Below the pieces are notes generated by a model that made no database searches, was not told the origin of the DNA, and was given only the letters and a program-made list of their open reading frames with translations. A stretch of 15,313 nt of DNA, taken from Lactobacillus helveticus DSM 20075 = CGMCC 1.1877 (GTDB lineage: Bacteria; Bacillota; Bacilli; Lactobacillales; Lactobacillaceae). Positions 14,505-15,313 of the stretch are shown one piece after another (within the stretch, counting starts at the first letter, position 1; each line of letters opens with the position of its first letter). Where the stretch lies: positions 429,670-444,982 of the forward strand of contig NZ_GG700752.1 in the NCBI RefSeq assembly GCF_000160855.1, in the 5' to 3' direction. Made by a program: the position numbers and the translations under genes.

Positions 14505-15277
14505 CTATTCTGGTGCGATATCGTTGTTTTTCAGACTAAGAACTTTTTCAATGATGCCATAAAGAATACCGGCAATTGGCCAGATGATCCAGCTGTGCTC
14601 CCAGTTATTTGTCAAGAAGCTGTAGCCTAAGTAGAGCATTGTGGCAGTTAGCCAATAAATAGCAGCGTATTTGTTCATGATGCGGCGACCGTTTTTCTTT
14701 TTAGGCGTGTAGTCATCTGTTTGAAGCAAAATGTTGTAGCTGTCCATTGTGATGTTGCTCTTGATGAAGAAGAAAACGCCAATGGCTACTAAAACTAGGG
14801 TACCGGCAACAAGCCCAGTCATTAGGTGATCCATTTGGCTGCCGTTTAACATTTTAGTGAAAAAGACTCCGCAGAGAAGAGGAACAGCTGAAAGAATGCA
14901 TAAAACAGTCGCTGTGATAATCATATTGGTGTATGGCTTAGAAAAATTTCTTTTAGCTTGTCTGATTTGCTCGGCTTGTTCATTGCTAAGTTCACAATTT
15001 TCATATTCTAGTTCTTCGTAAATCTTAGTCTGGTGATCAGCGGCAATGAAGAAGGAAACACCGATTGCTACTAGGATTAGCAGGATAATTACACCTAAAA
15101 TGACCATCATTTCTAGAGGCAGTCTAAAAAGTCCAAGATGTGTGAAACTGATTAAAATCAACAGGGGAGCTGCTGCTAAAATGCAGAGCGGAACGCCGAT
15201 GGCAATTTGCGTAGCTGCTTTTTTACGAGCAGCAAGAAATTGATGATAGTGTTTTGAGTTAGTGCATGTGTTGTCAT
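14505..15277 (-). pseudogene. Polytopic membrane protein of unknown function, frameshifted near its start
   Basis: The long frame ends at TAG 14507-14505 and encodes about six membrane segments with a basic loop KKKNGRR and a final WIIWPIAGILYGIIEKV. The protein is built as an internal duplication: LCILAAAPLL and LVAIGVSFFIA in the first half correspond to LCILSAVPLL and LVAIGVFFFIK in the second. The only start in this frame, TTG 15161, falls inside the first of these helices, so it is not the real one. A proper signal exists upstream: AGAGGTG (15290-15284) eight bases before ATG 15277. That frame, however, reads MTTHAL and stops after about 33 codons. One extra base within the first three codons (for example a second A after ATGA) would give MNNTCTNSKHYHQFLAARKK and join the long frame, about 257 residues. 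I do not recognise the family with confidence. Proteins of this type often sit beside PadR-like regulators, which cannot be checked at this window edge. Confidence 0.7.
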
Positions 15278-15313
15278 GATATTCACCTCTATCATATATG
15301 AAATTAATGATTA

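Noticed and set aside
14505..15161. Complete 218-residue protein starting at TTG 15161
   Set aside because: The TTG lies inside a membrane helix that belongs to an internal repeat, and it has no ribosome site. The frame is clearly coding further upstream.

Overview
The window looks like chromosomal DNA from a low-GC Lactobacillus of the L. acidophilus/helveticus/crispatus group. The signs are a surface protein with SLAP (S-layer-type) domains, a C69 dipeptidase very like Lactobacillus PepD, a delta subunit of RNA polymerase next to pyrG and murA, AT-rich intergenic DNA and strong GGAGG-type ribosome sites. Two plainly broken genes and three more with frameshifted 5' ends would fit a lineage losing genes, such as dairy-adapted L. 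helveticus. The species call is inference.

Left part (1-3504): the 3' end of a secreted SLAP/FIVAR-like surface protein, then prs (PRPP synthase), each with its own terminator. Next come a decayed ROK-family sugar kinase gene and, on the minus strand, a small hypothetical ORF whose first codons are frameshifted.

Centre (3504-9150): an HD-domain nucleotide phosphohydrolase on the minus strand diverges from a plus-strand housekeeping group. That group is ywiB-like (DUF1934), rpoE (delta), pyrG (CTP synthase) and murA. The rpoE-pyrG gap holds a promoter, a GGGC start site and an attenuator with the layout of the CTP-sensed reiterative-transcription control known from Bacillus subtilis pyrG. MurA carries Asp in place of the usual catalytic Cys.

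Right part (9187-15313): a decayed HAD phosphatase gene on the plus strand converges on pepD. The minus strand then reads, in transcription order from the right, a frameshifted membrane-protein gene, a guanine riboswitch, xpt, pbuX, an AraC-type regulator and pepD. The riboswitch expression platform contains a perfect 30-bp direct repeat (33-bp period) that duplicates the 5' arm of its terminator. pbuX lacks an in-frame start codon.

Functionally the window is rich in nucleotide metabolism: PRPP supply (prs), PRPP use in xanthine salvage (xpt with pbuX), CTP synthesis (pyrG) and probable dNTP hydrolysis (HD protein). I found no defence system, insertion sequence, tRNA, rRNA or CRISPR array. 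The most distinctive content is the regulatory RNA and the pattern of single-base frameshifts.
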